From Bacteroidetes bacterium HGW-Bacteroidetes-21 (GTDB lineage: Bacteria > Bacteroidota > Bacteroidia > Bacteroidales > GWA2-32-17): a stretch of DNA of 32,439 nt. Both the position numbers and the translations under genes were made by a program. Position 1 is the stretch's first letter. Each line of letters begins with the position of its first letter. The stretch spans positions 1-32,439 of the forward strand of contig PHDH01000015.1 of assembly GCA_002840935.1 (NCBI GenBank), read 5' to 3'. This document shows positions 16,407-25,980 of the stretch, in pieces. Below the pieces are notes generated by a model. That model saw nothing but the letters and a program-made list of their open reading frames with translations, had not been told where the DNA came from and ran no database searches.

Positions 16407-18229
16407 ACAATTTCTTTTAATGGTTCAGCAAGTTTTGAGAAAATAATATTTAAATTATTACTGACATCTGTTATTGTTGATTGCGTCTCTCCGTCCTCGA
16501 TTTCAGCATAATAATAGCTCGTTTTATTTTTTAATTGAGATAATTCGCTATAATACTTTAATGCTTGAATAATATAGGGGCTATGAGAGCTGATTATAAC
16601 TGAAATATCATTTCTGACTAAATCAATAATCATTTTAGCATATTCAATTTGCCATTGAGGATGAAGATGATTTTCTGGCTCGTCAATTATTAATAAACTT
16701 TTGTCATTTAACATATTACCTTGTAGTAATAGCTGAATTATGCCAAATGATTTTATTCCAGATGCAGTGTTCGCAGGTTTTATTTGAATATTTTTATGTT
16801 TATCAATTTTTTGCGAAAAAATAAAATCTCGATTGTTTTTGTCAAATGTAAATCCACCTTTGATTATAGTAGAAATATTTTTTATACATTCAATGAAATT
16901 TAAATTATTCTCAAATAGTGTATTTGAAAAATATTTTGCATTCTCAATTTTAGAAATTAAATCTTTGATGTGTAAAGAAACCTTAGGTCTAGTTCTTTGA
17001 AAAGAATTTATTTCGCTTCTATCACTTTCAAACAAAGTATCCGAGGATTGAATTAAATCATACATTTGAAGCAACAACGGAGTTTCTATATATACAACAT
17101 CTTTAAACATAAGTTCATCAAATAGGTTTAATGAGCTAATTTGGTTTTTGTCAAATTCTATTTCCAATATTTGATTTGTGCCTGCATTGTAATTTATATA
17201 TGACTTTCTTGAGGAACCTTTAGGTGTTATTTCAGATTGAAATTCAGAAAATAATGCTCTTGTTAATGCTCGCTTTATTTGGTCGTTCTTATTTTCATTT
17301 GAAAGTAAATCCTTTTTTATTTCTAATAGGATATTTGTACAATCTTGTTGTATACTTGTAGGATATTTTAAAAGCAAATTCTGTTTGTAATCAAAAAATT
17401 TATTTAATTGTTCTAACTCATATTCAGGAAATATTGACGCTTGGTTGGTTTCAAATAATTTTTTTATTTGATTTTGAAATATTCTAGGATTAAACTCATC
17501 TCTACTAAACTCATCTTTTCCAAATTCAGGAACTCTTCTTAATCGAAAATAAAGTTTTTCAATTTTGGAGAAAACAATTTGTTCTTTACTTTCATTTAAG
17601 TCTTGTTCATATCTACTAATTGCTTTAACAATTGAAAATATTAGCTTGCCAACTGTGCTTTTTCCGGTGTCGTTTATTCCAGCAATAACAGTAAGACCAT
17701 TCAATTTAATCCTTGCAGATTTAATCTTGCCTATATTTCTAATTTCAAAAATTTCATCCAAATTTTCACCTATGTGTTTAGTGATTTTTAAAGGATTAGT
17801 TTTATAATATACAGGATTGCTATTGAATTGAAAATCATTAATGCTAAAATGTTCTATTTTTGAAGCTTTCTCAAATATTATTGCATATCTTTCATTTAAA
17901 ACATTGTCCTTTATAATTCCATTTACTCTTTGAGTTATCCAATCTCCAAACAAATCTTGATGATATTTAATTGCTTTTTTAAATTCAATTCTATTATATA
18001 AATCTTTAACACTTAGTATTTCTTTAATTTCTGCAATAAAATACTTACCCCTATCATTTCCACCAGCAGCAATTAAAATTTTATCAAATTGTTTTCCTTT
18101 ATTCAAATTAAATTTCCAAGCCAAAGAAATTCCAAACACTTTTACTTTTTGAATTGGAGTGATTGTTTCAGCTACACAAATCCCAGAAAACTTGGGTAAA
18201 TCCTTTTCTATTAAATCTTTAATATTCAT
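16397..18229 (-). CDS. AAA family (SMC/RecF-like) ATPase, putative defence ATPase
   Basis: A 610-residue protein. Residues 1 to about 160 are an N-terminal domain I do not recognise. Then comes an ABC/SMC-type ATPase split by a long insert: Walker A GINDTGKST at 184-192; a helical, coiled-coil-like middle (about 200-440); a signature-like segment TASGIKSFG near 480; Walker B LLIIDEPENHLHP near 512-524 with the catalytic Glu; and the H-loop SSHSP near 547. This is the AAA_15/AAA_21 arrangement of OLD-like and Septu-type ATPases, soluble proteins that commonly drive nuclease effectors in phage defence. It overlaps the downstream nuclease-like gene. The locus is markedly AT-rich and sits between core genes, consistent with horizontal gain. 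The defence role is inference; the ATPase fold is not. Confidence 0.88.
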   Translation of the reverse strand: MNIKDLIEKDLPKFSGICVAETITPIQKVKVFGISLAWKFNLNKGKQFDKILIAAGGNDRGKYFIAEIKEILSVKDLYNRIEFKKAIKYHQDLFGDWITQRVNGIIKDNVLNERYAIIFEKASKIEHFSINDFQFNSNPVYYKTNPLKITKHIGENLDEIFEIRNIGKIKSARIKLNGLTVIAGINDTGKSTVGKLIFSIVKAISRYEQDLNESKEQIVFSKIEKLYFRLRRVPEFGKDEFSRDEFNPRIFQNQIKKLFETNQASIFPEYELEQLNKFFDYKQNLLLKYPTSIQQDCTNILLEIKKDLLSNENKNDQIKRALTRALFSEFQSEITPKGSSRKSYINYNAGTNQILEIEFDKNQISSLNLFDELMFKDVVYIETPLLLQMYDLIQSSDTLFESDRSEINSFQRTRPKVSLHIKDLISKIENAKYFSNTLFENNLNFIECIKNISTIIKGGFTFDKNNRDFIFSQKIDKHKNIQIKPANTASGIKSFGIIQLLLQGNMLNDKSLLIIDEPENHLHPQWQIEYAKMIIDLVRNDISVIISSHSPYIIQALKYYSELSQLKNKTSYYYAEIEDGETQSTITDVSNNLNIIFSKLAEPLKEIVWQ

Positions 18230-18410
18230 CTCATTAATTATTTAATTCTAATGCAATACTAACAATTTTTAGTTGAATTTCAAAAAGAGTTCAAAATTGG
18301 CCGTGTACTTATGTGAGAATAAGATAGATAGTATTCAAGTGTAAGTTATATTGCCAGTATTCTTGATTAGGATTTGGCTCAACTATCAACTATTAGAATA
18401 TATGTTGGGG

Positions 18411-18728
18411 TTAAACTTTATACTCAGGAAAATACAACATTATATTTACATCATTTAGATATACATCACAAGCAATAGGAGATACTTTTGCCTCTTCTTG
18501 TTTAATTATTATTTTGGGATTTCGCAAATCAACCAGTTGATCCTTTAATAACTTTTCAAGTTTTTCTTTTGCGTATTTTGCAGCAGACGTCCCATGTGGA
18601 GGTGTGAAAGATCCCCAAATTCGTAAAATATCGCCTTCTAATATAGTGCCATTTGGATTTTTCCAAGACCACATTGGTGAAACTTTGATAGTGTCAAAGT
18701 TTATTATTTCTGTAACTTTAAATTTCAT
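18411..18728 (-). CDS. SNase-like (staphylococcal nuclease fold) small protein
   Basis: A 105-residue protein that reads like the beta-barrel core of thermonuclease: an opening strand EIINFDTIKVSP (compare VVDGDTIKV), GDILRIWG at the position of the RLxGID segment, the helix SAAKYAKEKLEKLL, and closing strands around ACDVYLNDVNI. The second catalytic acid and the YGR arginine of active nucleases are not evident, so it may be catalytically dead and act by binding. It lacks a signal peptide. It starts 4 bases after the stop of the membrane-protein gene at 18733, implying an operon. Fold assignment by eye only. Confidence 0.62.
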   Translation of the reverse strand: MKFKVTEIINFDTIKVSPMWSWKNPNGTILEGDILRIWGSFTPPHGTSAAKYAKEKLEKLLKDQLVDLRNPKIIIKQEEAKVSPIACDVYLNDVNIMLYFPEYKV

Positions 18729-18732
18729 AATC

Positions 18733-19269
18733 TTAAGTATTAGGCGTTTCAGTAATTGCAGGATTTAAAACATCTTGTTTCGTATCGAAGTTTAATTTCC
18801 GCTTAGTCTCTATTATAATGCAAAATAACTGATATAAAACAAATAGCCCATATGTAAAAAATACTCCACTTAATATTAAACAAGAAATTCTCACAAATGG
18901 AAAGTTAATAGATTTCACATATTCCTTTATATAAATATAGCAGATTACGAGTATTAATGCTAATATTAAAGGAATAAATAATCTTAATATTTGTCTTTTG
19001 GGGTTTAATAATTTCAATTGTTTTTTAGCACGTGACTTATTCTTAGTTAGAGATTTAAGGCTATCTTTTATTGTTTTTTCGAAATCTTCTGAATCATTTT
19101 GAACATTCATCTTTGTTATTTTTTCAATCTGTTTAATTTCTTCCTCATTTCTTGCTTTAAACTTTTCAACTCCATCTATGAAAACATTTAGTAGTAGAGT
19201 TATAGCAGGTGCAATAAAACTTAGAATTGAAATTAACAGTTTTGAATAAATCGAAATAATTTCTTTCAT
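18733..19269 (-). CDS. Three-TM membrane protein with charged coiled-coil loop
   Basis: A 178-residue protein of unknown family. One hydrophobic segment near residues 10-31 (LLISILSFIAPAITLLLNVF) is followed by a strongly charged, probably coiled-coil region (KFKARNEEEIKQIEKITK to KSRAKKQLKLL). Two more hydrophobic segments follow near 95-113 and 125-150, then a short polar tail. No enzymatic motif is visible. It is the first gene of an apparent two-gene operon with the SNase-like gene. A TAnnTTTG-like box on the minus strand at 19391-19398 (TAAATTTG) is a possible promoter, without a good -33 partner. Membrane anchoring of the SNase-like partner or of the neighbouring ATPase module is conceivable but unproven. 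Confidence 0.65.
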   Translation of the reverse strand: MKEIISIYSKLLISILSFIAPAITLLLNVFIDGVEKFKARNEEEIKQIEKITKMNVQNDSEDFEKTIKDSLKSLTKNKSRAKKQLKLLNPKRQILRLFIPLILALILVICYIYIKEYVKSINFPFVRISCLILSGVFFTYGLFVLYQLFCIIIETKRKLNFDTKQDVLNPAITETPNT

Positions 19270-19466
19270 CTGATTACAATTTTTGATAGTAGTTAATTAA
19301 ACTAGAACTCACTTGTCCACAAAATAATGCGTTGTTATTTTGCATATTAAAGTTGATGCTTGTCATTGGTTGCCTGTTAATTTATAAATACAAATTTAAA
19401 CTATTATTTTCTAATGTGCAGATATTTCTTTTGTTAATAGGAAGAAATTCTAATCTCTGAAAAACC

Positions 19467-19967
19467 CTATTCAACCCGCTTCACATCCCCATTGTCTTCG
19501 CATTCAGCCAATATAGTTTGTATAGTTTTCTGAGAAACGGGATGAACAAAGTCCGGAGCAATTTCGTTTAGAGGAACCAGTACAAACAATCGTTTTTCTA
19601 TGTGCGGGTGGGGGGTGGTAAGTGAATTTTCAACTAGAATAAAGTTGTCGTAAAACAGTATGTCGATGTCGATAGTGCGGGCTGCATAGCCTTCGCTGGC
19701 GTTGCGGATTCTGCCCAGTTGTGTTTCTATTTGCAGGAGTTGATGAAGTAATTCGGAAGGTGTTAAGGTAGTTTCAATTTTTGTCACAAGATTGTAAAAT
19801 GATTCCTCGTGATTAAATCCCCAGGGGCTGGTTTCGTAAATCGATGATGTTTTAATAATTTTTCCACCGCGGACAGCTATTTGCTCTAATGCCAAAGAAA
19901 GCATTCTGGTTTTGTCACCCAGATTGCTTCCCAGAGCTAGAAATACTGTATATGTATTATCTGACAT
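19467..19967 (-). CDS. folK: 6-hydroxymethyl-7,8-dihydropterin pyrophosphokinase (HPPK)
   Basis: A 166-residue cytosolic enzyme of folate synthesis that transfers pyrophosphate from ATP to 6-hydroxymethyl-dihydropterin. The family features are all present in order: FLALGSNLGDK at the N terminus, YETSPWGF, the Mg-binding signature RTIDIDILFYDN, and TTPHPHIEKRLFVLVPL. The length is normal for a monofunctional FolK. It begins 24 bases after infB and is most likely the last gene of the rimP-nusA-infB transcript. No other folate gene is in the window. Confidence 0.96.
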   Translation of the reverse strand: MSDNTYTVFLALGSNLGDKTRMLSLALEQIAVRGGKIIKTSSIYETSPWGFNHEESFYNLVTKIETTLTPSELLHQLLQIETQLGRIRNASEGYAARTIDIDILFYDNFILVENSLTTPHPHIEKRLFVLVPLNEIAPDFVHPVSQKTIQTILAECEDNGDVKRVE

Positions 19968-19991
19968 GATCAGATAAAGGGTTGGAAAAGG

Positions 19992-22958
19992 TTATAACCT
20001 CTTCTTTTCTTCTTTTTCGGTAAATGATTCGATGACGTCACCGTTTTGGATGTCGTTAAAACCGTCGATGTTAAGACCGCATTCGAGACCAGAAGTGACT
20101 TCCTTGGCATCGTCTTTGAAACGTTTGAGTGAGCCCAGATTTCCGGTAAAGGCAACAATACCGTCGCGGATAAGACGAACTTTTGCACTGCGGATAATTT
20201 TTCCATCAACTACCATACAACCGGCAATGGTGCCTAGTTTGCCAATATTGAATGTTTCACGGACTTCGGCAGTACCCAGAATTTCTTCTTTAATAATGGG
20301 CGAAAGCATACCTTCCATGGCCTGTTTAATTTCTTCAATGGCGTCGTAGATTACAGAATAAAGTTTAATCTGAATTTCTTCTTTTTCGGCCAGTTTACGT
20401 GCCGAAGTTGAAGGACGAACCTGGAATCCAATGATTACTGCGTTGGATGCAGCAGCAAGCATGACGTCTGAGTCAGAAATCTGACCAACAGCTTTGTGGA
20501 TCACGTTCACTACAATTTCTTCGTTAGAAAGTTTAATGATTGAATCACTTAGTGCTTCGATAGAGCCATCTACGTCACCCTTAACAATAACGTTAAGTTC
20601 TTTGAAGTTCCCTATGGCAATACGACGACCAATTTCTTCCAGCGTAATATGTTTCTGAGTACGTAAGCCTTGTTCGCGGATAATCTGTGTCCTTTTATTG
20701 GCGATTTCTTTGGCGTCATGTTCGTCGACCATAGAATTCAGCGAGTCACCTGCCTGAGGAGCTCCCTGAAGTCCAAGAATCTGAACGGGCATAGAAGGTC
20801 CGGCTTCGGTTATTTTCTGATTACGTTCGTTGTACATGGCTTTCACACGACCATAGTTAGGTCCTGCCACAATGATATCTCCGATTTTCAGTGTGCCGGC
20901 ATGTATCAGGGCTGTAGCAACATATCCACGTCCTTTATCCAGCGATGATTCAAGTACGGTCCCAATAGCTTTTTTATGAGGATTGGCTTTTAAATCAAGC
21001 ATTTCTGCTTCAAGTAAGACTTTTTCCAGCAGTTCTTTTACATTCAAACCCTGTTTGGCTGCAATTTCTTGCGATTGATAAGTGCCTCCCCAATCTTCAA
21101 CCAGTAAGTTCATTTGGGCCAGCTGTTCTTTAATTCTGTCGGGATTGGCTTCAGGCTTATCAATTTTGTTGATAGCGAATACAATTTTTACACCGGCAGC
21201 CTGAGCATGGTTGATGGCTTCGATGGTTTGAGGCATGATGCCGTCGTCAGCTGCAATTACAATAATAGCAACGTCGGTAACTTTGGCTCCACGAGCACGC
21301 ATAGCTGTAAAAGCTTCGTGACCCGGAGTATCGAGGAAAGTGATTTTACGGCCATCTTCGAGACTTACATTGTATGCGCCGATATGCTGAGTAATACCTC
21401 CGGCTTCACCAGCAACAACATTTGAGCTTCGGATAAAGTCAAGGAGTTTCGTCTTACCGTGGTCAACGTGTCCCATAACAGTAACAATGGGTGGACGATG
21501 TTCGAGATCTTCGGGTTTGTCTTCTTCGGTGATGATTTTGTTCTCTTCTTCATCTGAAGTGAACTCTACTTTAAATCCAAATTCGTCGGCAATCAGCGAC
21601 ACCATTTCGGCATCAAGGCGTTGGTTGATAGATACAAACTGACCAACATCCATACATTTCTGTATGACCTGATTTACAGGAGTACTCATGAGGGTTGCCA
21701 ATTCGTTAACAGTTAGAAACTCAGTAATTTTAATGATGTTTCTTTCGCCGTCAATTCTATCTTGTTCGTCCTGCTGTTTCTGATGAAAAGCATCACGTTT
21801 ATCTCTTTTATATCTTGAAGTTTTTGACTTTTCTTTGGTTCCCAGAAAAGCTTTAACTTGCTTGATGTTTTCGTCCACTTCCTGCAGGTCAACTTCAGAG
21901 CTTGATCCTTTTTTCTTCTTTTTCCATTTCGGACCTGTTTTGGCTGTTTCTGCATTTGGTTTAGCTCCTGGCACCACCGTATTATTGGTGAGTTTTTCGG
22001 GACTGATTCTTTTTCTTTTGTGTTTGGCTGCATCGTTGGCTGCTGGGGTTCCTGCAGCGGGTGCTGCACCGCCAGGTTTTTTGTCGCCATGTGGCCTGGA
22101 TTTATCGTCTTTTCTGTCTTTGCGAAACTTATCGTTGTTAGATTTTACGACTTTTTTCTCTTCCAGAATGATGTTCCCTAAAATCTTGGGTCCGTCAATT
22201 TTCTGATAGTTGGTTTTAATGAAGTTGTCGTCTGCAGACTTTTCTTCAACAGGTTTTTCGGCTGTAACTTCAGGTTCTGTCTCGGGCTCGGGTGTGGGCT
22301 CGGGAATAACTTTGGCAACGGGTTCCTCAGGAATTACTTCTTCAACAGGTTGTTCTTGAACAGGTTCTGCCTTTTTAGGTTTTATTTCGTCGAGGTTAAT
22401 TTTATCAACGATTTTAAAACTGGGCTTATCTGTTTTAATACGCTCAACAACTACTTCCTCTTTTTTTATTGGAGGAATAACAACCGGCTCTTTTACTATC
22501 TCTTTAATCACTTCTACCGGCTCAGGTTTAACTTCCGGAATTTCTTCCTTTACTACGGGAGCAGGTTCGGGTGCTTTGACCACTTTTTTAGGTCTGTTAA
22601 TTTCGTCCAGATTTATTTTTCCTTTTACTGTAGGGCCGGGAAGTTTTACGGACTGATCTTTAATCATAATCTCCTCGTCCTGTTGCTCGGGAGTTTCGGC
22701 GGGTTTACGTTGTAAGTTCTCCAACGTAATAGTCTGCTTCTCGTTAGAAGGAATAATTACCTGACTGGATTCCATTTTGGCATCAAAATCAGGCTTGAAC
22801 TCTTTCATAAGGAAAATATGAATATCCTCATTGAGTTTTTCGTTAGGGTCCTTCTTGATTTCAATTCCCTTTTTTGCAAGAAAATCGACAGCGGTCTGCA
22901 GTCCAATGTTTAGTTCCTTGCAAACTTTCTGAAGTCGGTATACCGTTTTTTCGGTCAT
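19992..22958 (-). CDS. infB: Translation initiation factor IF-2
   Basis: A 988-residue GTPase that places initiator tRNA on the 30S subunit and promotes subunit joining. The N-terminal IF2_N helix domain ([14 protein letters not shown]) is followed by a long low-complexity Pro/Glu/Lys/Val linker (roughly 55-400), common in Bacteroidota IF-2. The G domain starts near 490, with G1 GHVDHGKT near 495, G3 DTPGHEAF and G4 NKID. Domains II to IV complete the C terminus, including the [14 protein letters not shown] region. Several overlapping ORFs in the track (for example 19970-20209, 21835-22206, 22350-22715) are shadows of this gene. It is separated from nusA by 24 bases. Confidence 0.98.
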   Translation of the reverse strand: MTEKTVYRLQKVCKELNIGLQTAVDFLAKKGIEIKKDPNEKLNEDIHIFLMKEFKPDFDAKMESSQVIIPSNEKQTITLENLQRKPAETPEQQDEEIMIKDQSVKLPGPTVKGKINLDEINRPKKVVKAPEPAPVVKEEIPEVKPEPVEVIKEIVKEPVVIPPIKKEEVVVERIKTDKPSFKIVDKINLDEIKPKKAEPVQEQPVEEVIPEEPVAKVIPEPTPEPETEPEVTAEKPVEEKSADDNFIKTNYQKIDGPKILGNIILEEKKVVKSNNDKFRKDRKDDKSRPHGDKKPGGAAPAAGTPAANDAAKHKRKRISPEKLTNNTVVPGAKPNAETAKTGPKWKKKKKGSSSEVDLQEVDENIKQVKAFLGTKEKSKTSRYKRDKRDAFHQKQQDEQDRIDGERNIIKITEFLTVNELATLMSTPVNQVIQKCMDVGQFVSINQRLDAEMVSLIADEFGFKVEFTSDEEENKIITEEDKPEDLEHRPPIVTVMGHVDHGKTKLLDFIRSSNVVAGEAGGITQHIGAYNVSLEDGRKITFLDTPGHEAFTAMRARGAKVTDVAIIVIAADDGIMPQTIEAINHAQAAGVKIVFAINKIDKPEANPDRIKEQLAQMNLLVEDWGGTYQSQEIAAKQGLNVKELLEKVLLEAEMLDLKANPHKKAIGTVLESSLDKGRGYVATALIHAGTLKIGDIIVAGPNYGRVKAMYNERNQKITEAGPSMPVQILGLQGAPQAGDSLNSMVDEHDAKEIANKRTQIIREQGLRTQKHITLEEIGRRIAIGNFKELNVIVKGDVDGSIEALSDSIIKLSNEEIVVNVIHKAVGQISDSDVMLAAASNAVIIGFQVRPSTSARKLAEKEEIQIKLYSVIYDAIEEIKQAMEGMLSPIIKEEILGTAEVRETFNIGKLGTIAGCMVVDGKIIRSAKVRLIRDGIVAFTGNLGSLKRFKDDAKEVTSGLECGLNIDGFNDIQNGDVIESFTEKEEKKRL

Positions 22959-22982
22959 ATTTTATGATCTCCTGTTTTCAGT

Positions 22983-24218
22983 TTATTCAAATTCTGCTTT
23001 TAATATTTTAATCACATCCAGAACTGTTTCTTCTTCCAGATCGGTGCGCTTGACAAGAAACTCAGAAGTGTTACGTAATACACTTTTAGCGGTATCAAGA
23101 CCAATTTTTTTGAATTCTTCAATAATCCAGCCGTCAATTTCATCGGAGAATTCTTCCAGATTTACATCTTCTTCTTCCTGTTCGATATTTCTAAAGACTT
23201 CAATCTGATAACCGGAAAGCTGACCGGCCAGGTTGATATTTAATCCGCCTTTACCAATAGCCATAGAAACCTGATCTGTATCGAGGTAAACTTCGGCCCG
23301 TTTGTCGGCTTCAATGATTTTAATGTTGGAAATTTTTGCGGGGCTCAGTGCGCGGGAAATAAAGAGAGGTAAGTTATTGGTAAAGTTTACCACATCGATG
23401 TTTTCGTTTCTTAGTTCGCGAACGATACCATGAATACGGCTACCTTTCATACCTACACAAGCGCCAACGGGGTCGATTCTTTCATCGTATGACTCAACGG
23501 CAACTTTAGCTCTTTCGCCAGGTACACGTACAATTTTCTTGATGGTGATTAGTCCATCCATAATTTCAGGAACTTCGAGCTCAAAGAGTCTTTCTAAGAA
23601 GACAGGAGAGGTGCGGGAAAGAATAATTAAAGGAACGTTATTTTTCATCTCAACGCGAATTACAACTGAGCGTAGTGTTTCTCCTTTGCGGTAAAAGTCG
23701 CCGGGGATTTGCTCTGTTTTGGGCAGGATGAGTTCTATGCCTTCATCGTCGAGGAGTAGAATTTCCTTTTTCCATACCTGATACACTTCGGCTGTAATAA
23801 TTTCGCCAATGCGTTCTTTGTATTTCGAAAATACGTTTCCTTTTTCCAGCTCGAGTATCTTCGATTGTAAGTTCTGCCTAAGCGAAAGGATAGCACGACG
23901 GCCAAAACTTCCGAATTTAATTTCTTGTGTTACGTCTTCTCCCACAGAATAGTCTTCGTCGATGAGTTTGGCTTCGCTGAGTTTAATCTGAGTGGCAGGA
24001 TCGTCATATTCGCTATCCTCAACAATGATGCGGTTTTGCCAAATTTCAAAGTCGCCTTTGTCGATGTTGATGATTACATCGAAATTATCTTTGTCTCCGT
24101 TGAGCTTGGTGAGGGTTTGTTTAAAAACATCTTCCAGAACACGCATCATGGTCGCACGGTCAATGTTCTTTAGTTCTTTGAACTCTGAGAATGATTCGAT
24201 AAGATTAATGTTTTCCAT
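22983..24218 (-). CDS. nusA: Transcription termination/antitermination factor NusA
   Basis: A 411-residue RNA-polymerase-binding protein that modulates pausing, termination and antitermination. The N-terminal polymerase-binding domain occupies about 1-125. The S1 domain (GEIITAEVYQVWKKEILLL) and two KH domains follow, with the signature GACVGMKGSRIHGIVREL and the second AIGKGGLNINLA. It ends with a short helical tail rather than the two acidic repeats of E. coli NusA, as is usual outside gammaproteobacteria. It lies 9 bases downstream of rimP. Confidence 0.97.
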   Translation of the reverse strand: MENINLIESFSEFKELKNIDRATMMRVLEDVFKQTLTKLNGDKDNFDVIINIDKGDFEIWQNRIIVEDSEYDDPATQIKLSEAKLIDEDYSVGEDVTQEIKFGSFGRRAILSLRQNLQSKILELEKGNVFSKYKERIGEIITAEVYQVWKKEILLLDDEGIELILPKTEQIPGDFYRKGETLRSVVIRVEMKNNVPLIILSRTSPVFLERLFELEVPEIMDGLITIKKIVRVPGERAKVAVESYDERIDPVGACVGMKGSRIHGIVRELRNENIDVVNFTNNLPLFISRALSPAKISNIKIIEADKRAEVYLDTDQVSMAIGKGGLNINLAGQLSGYQIEVFRNIEQEEEDVNLEEFSDEIDGWIIEEFKKIGLDTAKSVLRNTSEFLVKRTDLEEETVLDVIKILKAEFE

Positions 24219-24227
24219 ATCAGGATT

Positions 24228-24680
24228 TTATTTGAATGATATACTTACTTTTACTTCTTTTACCTCGCTAAAGGAAAAGGTTTTAAAAATGGGTTCGACT
24301 TCTTTCTTTTTGCTTTTGGTCTTTTCTTCAATCGTTATGTCTTTGGATGTGACTGCTGTCATTTTTCCGGCAACGATAGAATTGTCTTTTAATTCAATTT
24401 CAATATTCTTTCCCAGATTTTTGGCAAATTGTGCGGCTACTTTTAACGGTCTGTCGAGGCCGGGAGAGGATACTTCCAGAGAATATTTTTCCATGGCATC
24501 GCCCAAAAATTCGGATAAGCCACGACTTACTTGCGTACATTCCTGTATGCCGATGCCTTGCTCAGTGTCAATAAAGACGCTGATTTCATTCTTTTTCGAA
24601 ATCTCTACTTCGACAAGGAAAAACCCCATTTCGGCAGATTTGTTTTCGAGCCAGGCTTCTATTTTTGCTTTCATAACCAT
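24228..24680 (-). CDS. rimP: Ribosome maturation factor RimP
   Basis: A 150-residue protein needed for 30S subunit maturation. It shows the alpha/beta N-terminal domain (LENKSAEMGFFLVEVEISKKNEISVFIDTE in pieces), the family segment LEVSSPGLDRPL and a C-terminal SH3-like barrel (IEIELKDNSIVAGKMTAV). Two in-frame ATGs are possible, at 24680 (MVMKAK) and 24674 (MKAK). It is the first gene of the operon, preceded by a canonical promoter and a leader hairpin. Confidence 0.95.
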   Translation of the reverse strand: MVMKAKIEAWLENKSAEMGFFLVEVEISKKNEISVFIDTEQGIGIQECTQVSRGLSEFLGDAMEKYSLEVSSPGLDRPLKVAAQFAKNLGKNIEIELKDNSIVAGKMTAVTSKDITIEEKTKSKKKEVEPIFKTFSFSEVKEVKVSISFK

Positions 24681-24691
24681 TGTTTAATAAA

Positions 24692-24714
24692 ACAGGGGAC
24701 TTTCCGCCCCCTGT
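24692..24714 (-). promoter_or_regulatory. Leader hairpin of the rimP-nusA-infB operon, possible attenuator
   Basis: On the minus strand ACAGGGG, a 9-base loop, then CCCCTGT followed by TTTATT. It lies between the promoter at 24739-24769 and the rimP start. The GC-rich 7-bp stem with trailing Ts resembles a weak intrinsic terminator. In a transcript encoding NusA, autoregulation by termination is plausible but unproven. Confidence 0.5.
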
Positions 24715-24738
24715 AATTTTCCTCCGTTATTTCGGCCA

Positions 24739-24769
24739 CAAAAGTAATAGAAATAATTATATTACCAAA
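24739..24769 (-). promoter_or_regulatory. Canonical Bacteroidota promoter for rimP-nusA-infB-folK
   Basis: On the minus strand: TTTG (24769-24766), a 19-base spacer, and TACTTTTG (24746-24739), an exact match to TTTG-N19-TAnnTTTG for the Bacteroidota primary sigma factor. It leaves an untranslated leader of about 55 bases that contains the hairpin. Confidence 0.82.
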
Positions 24770-24850
24770 AGATTTGTGAAACTTAATGCAAGCTAAAAGC
24801 CTCTTAAGTCATCAACAGTATTCTAAAAATGAATTAAATAATGGAAAATA

Positions 24851-24878
24851 AACTGCCTTGTAAGTTTTCAAAGCAGTT
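24851..24878 (-). terminator. Terminator-like hairpin at the end of the 24877-25887 gene
   Basis: AACTGCCTTG at 24851-24860 pairs with CAAAGCAGTT at 24869-24878 with one mismatch and an 8-base loop, followed on the minus strand by TATTTT. The stop codon lies at the edge of the first minus-strand arm. Confidence 0.5.
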
Positions 24879-25887
24879 AAGGGATAATAAAGTCAATATG
24901 CGAATTTACGCTTGCATTTCCATCAGGAGGAACAACAAATGACTGTGTTACATTGGAGTTCATGTAATCCCCGCTCAGGTGCTTTTTGTCGTTGTTTTTG
25001 TCGACGTATGTGTAAATGTAATACTTGCCGGGATGTGCGTTTTTAATTGTGTAGACAGATGTCTCAGACGTCAGAAAAACGGCTTTGGAGATAAACTTTT
25101 TTCTTTCCGGCAGGTATTGTATGCCCTCGAAAAATGGTTTGGTAGTAAGCAGGATGCATATTTCGTCGGTGGGTACTACATTTAGCTTTTTGTCGATGGA
25201 AATATTTACGGTGATACTGCCCAGGTATGGCTGATCGGCAGTTTTGTATGGGTCATTATCGAGATTAAAGAATATGCTTTCCTCCATGTTTTTGAATTCG
25301 TCCGAAAAATCTTTAATCATTTTTGGCTGGGGATAGTTGAAATGTGCAATGGCATCTTTGGCATTATCTCGACTTGCCAAAGTCGCTGTCCAGGTGGTGT
25401 GTGGCTCAAGCGGAAAAACTTTATTGAATTTGTTGGTGTAGACTTTCATGGTCATTTCGTCGCCATTGAAAACGAATTCAGTATAGGCCCGTTTAACTCC
25501 CTTCACAAAGTCGCAAAAACGGAAATAGTTTCCCGAGGTAGCTACAGAATCCATCACTTCGTAAGTAACGCAACATTGGTTTTTAAAACAGCCTTCGGTT
25601 CGCATCGCCAGTTTTAACTTTCCGTCGTGTTTTACAACGAAAAAACTAAAAATGTTAACGGTATTAGAATCCAGTAGAGAAAATTGCGAAACCTGCGAGG
25701 CCGAAACGGGGCGAAAATCAACATACCACTGATCAAAACTTCCTGCCGAGGTGGTCGAGGTAACGGGACCATTCCATTGTCCCGGAATTTTGTTCAGGAA
25801 ATCGAAGCCCAGAACTGGTTCTGTCTGGCTGAAACTGCTATTATTGATTAGCAATAGCAGGGTGACTGAGAAAAGGATAGTTTTCAT
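24877..25887 (-). CDS. Secreted hypothetical protein
   Basis: A 336-residue exported protein I do not recognise. The signal peptide MKTILFSVTLLLLINNSSFSQ is clear. The mature N-terminal half (GFDFLNKIPGQWNGPV ... WYVDFRPV) has the look of a lipocalin-like beta-barrel, with a notable cysteine cluster CFKNQCC near residue 100. The C-terminal third (about 230-336) resembles an all-beta domain (ITVNISID ... NAHPGKYYIYTYVDKNND). No active-site motif is visible. It stands alone between the core operon and the iadA terminator. Confidence 0.75.
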   Translation of the reverse strand: MKTILFSVTLLLLINNSSFSQTEPVLGFDFLNKIPGQWNGPVTSTTSAGSFDQWYVDFRPVSASQVSQFSLLDSNTVNIFSFFVVKHDGKLKLAMRTEGCFKNQCCVTYEVMDSVATSGNYFRFCDFVKGVKRAYTEFVFNGDEMTMKVYTNKFNKVFPLEPHTTWTATLASRDNAKDAIAHFNYPQPKMIKDFSDEFKNMEESIFFNLDNDPYKTADQPYLGSITVNISIDKKLNVVPTDEICILLTTKPFFEGIQYLPERKKFISKAVFLTSETSVYTIKNAHPGKYYIYTYVDKNNDKKHLSGDYMNSNVTQSFVVPPDGNASVNSHIDFIIP

Positions 25888-25950
25888 TATAAAACGACTA
25901 AGGGAAATTAAGTTACTAAATTAATGTTTTTATTTAATCAGAACAAAGCT

Positions 25951-25980
25951 AAAAAAAGCCTGATTTTTCAGGCTTTTTTT
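25951..25980 (-). terminator. Bidirectional intrinsic terminator below iadA
   Basis: AAAAAAAGCCTGA, loop TTTT, TCAGGCTTTTTTT: a strong stem with a T-tract on either strand. It lies about 77 bases after the iadA stop in the minus direction and most likely ends the cphA-like/iadA transcript. Confidence 0.85.

Noticed and set aside
19970-20209. 79-aa minus-strand ORF overlapping the end of infB
   Set aside because: Out-of-frame reading of infB; it would overlap conserved C-terminal IF-2 codons.
22350-22715. Aromatic-rich 121-aa plus-strand ORF
   Set aside because: Antisense of the repetitive Glu/Lys/Pro/Val linker of IF-2, which yields long open frames by composition.
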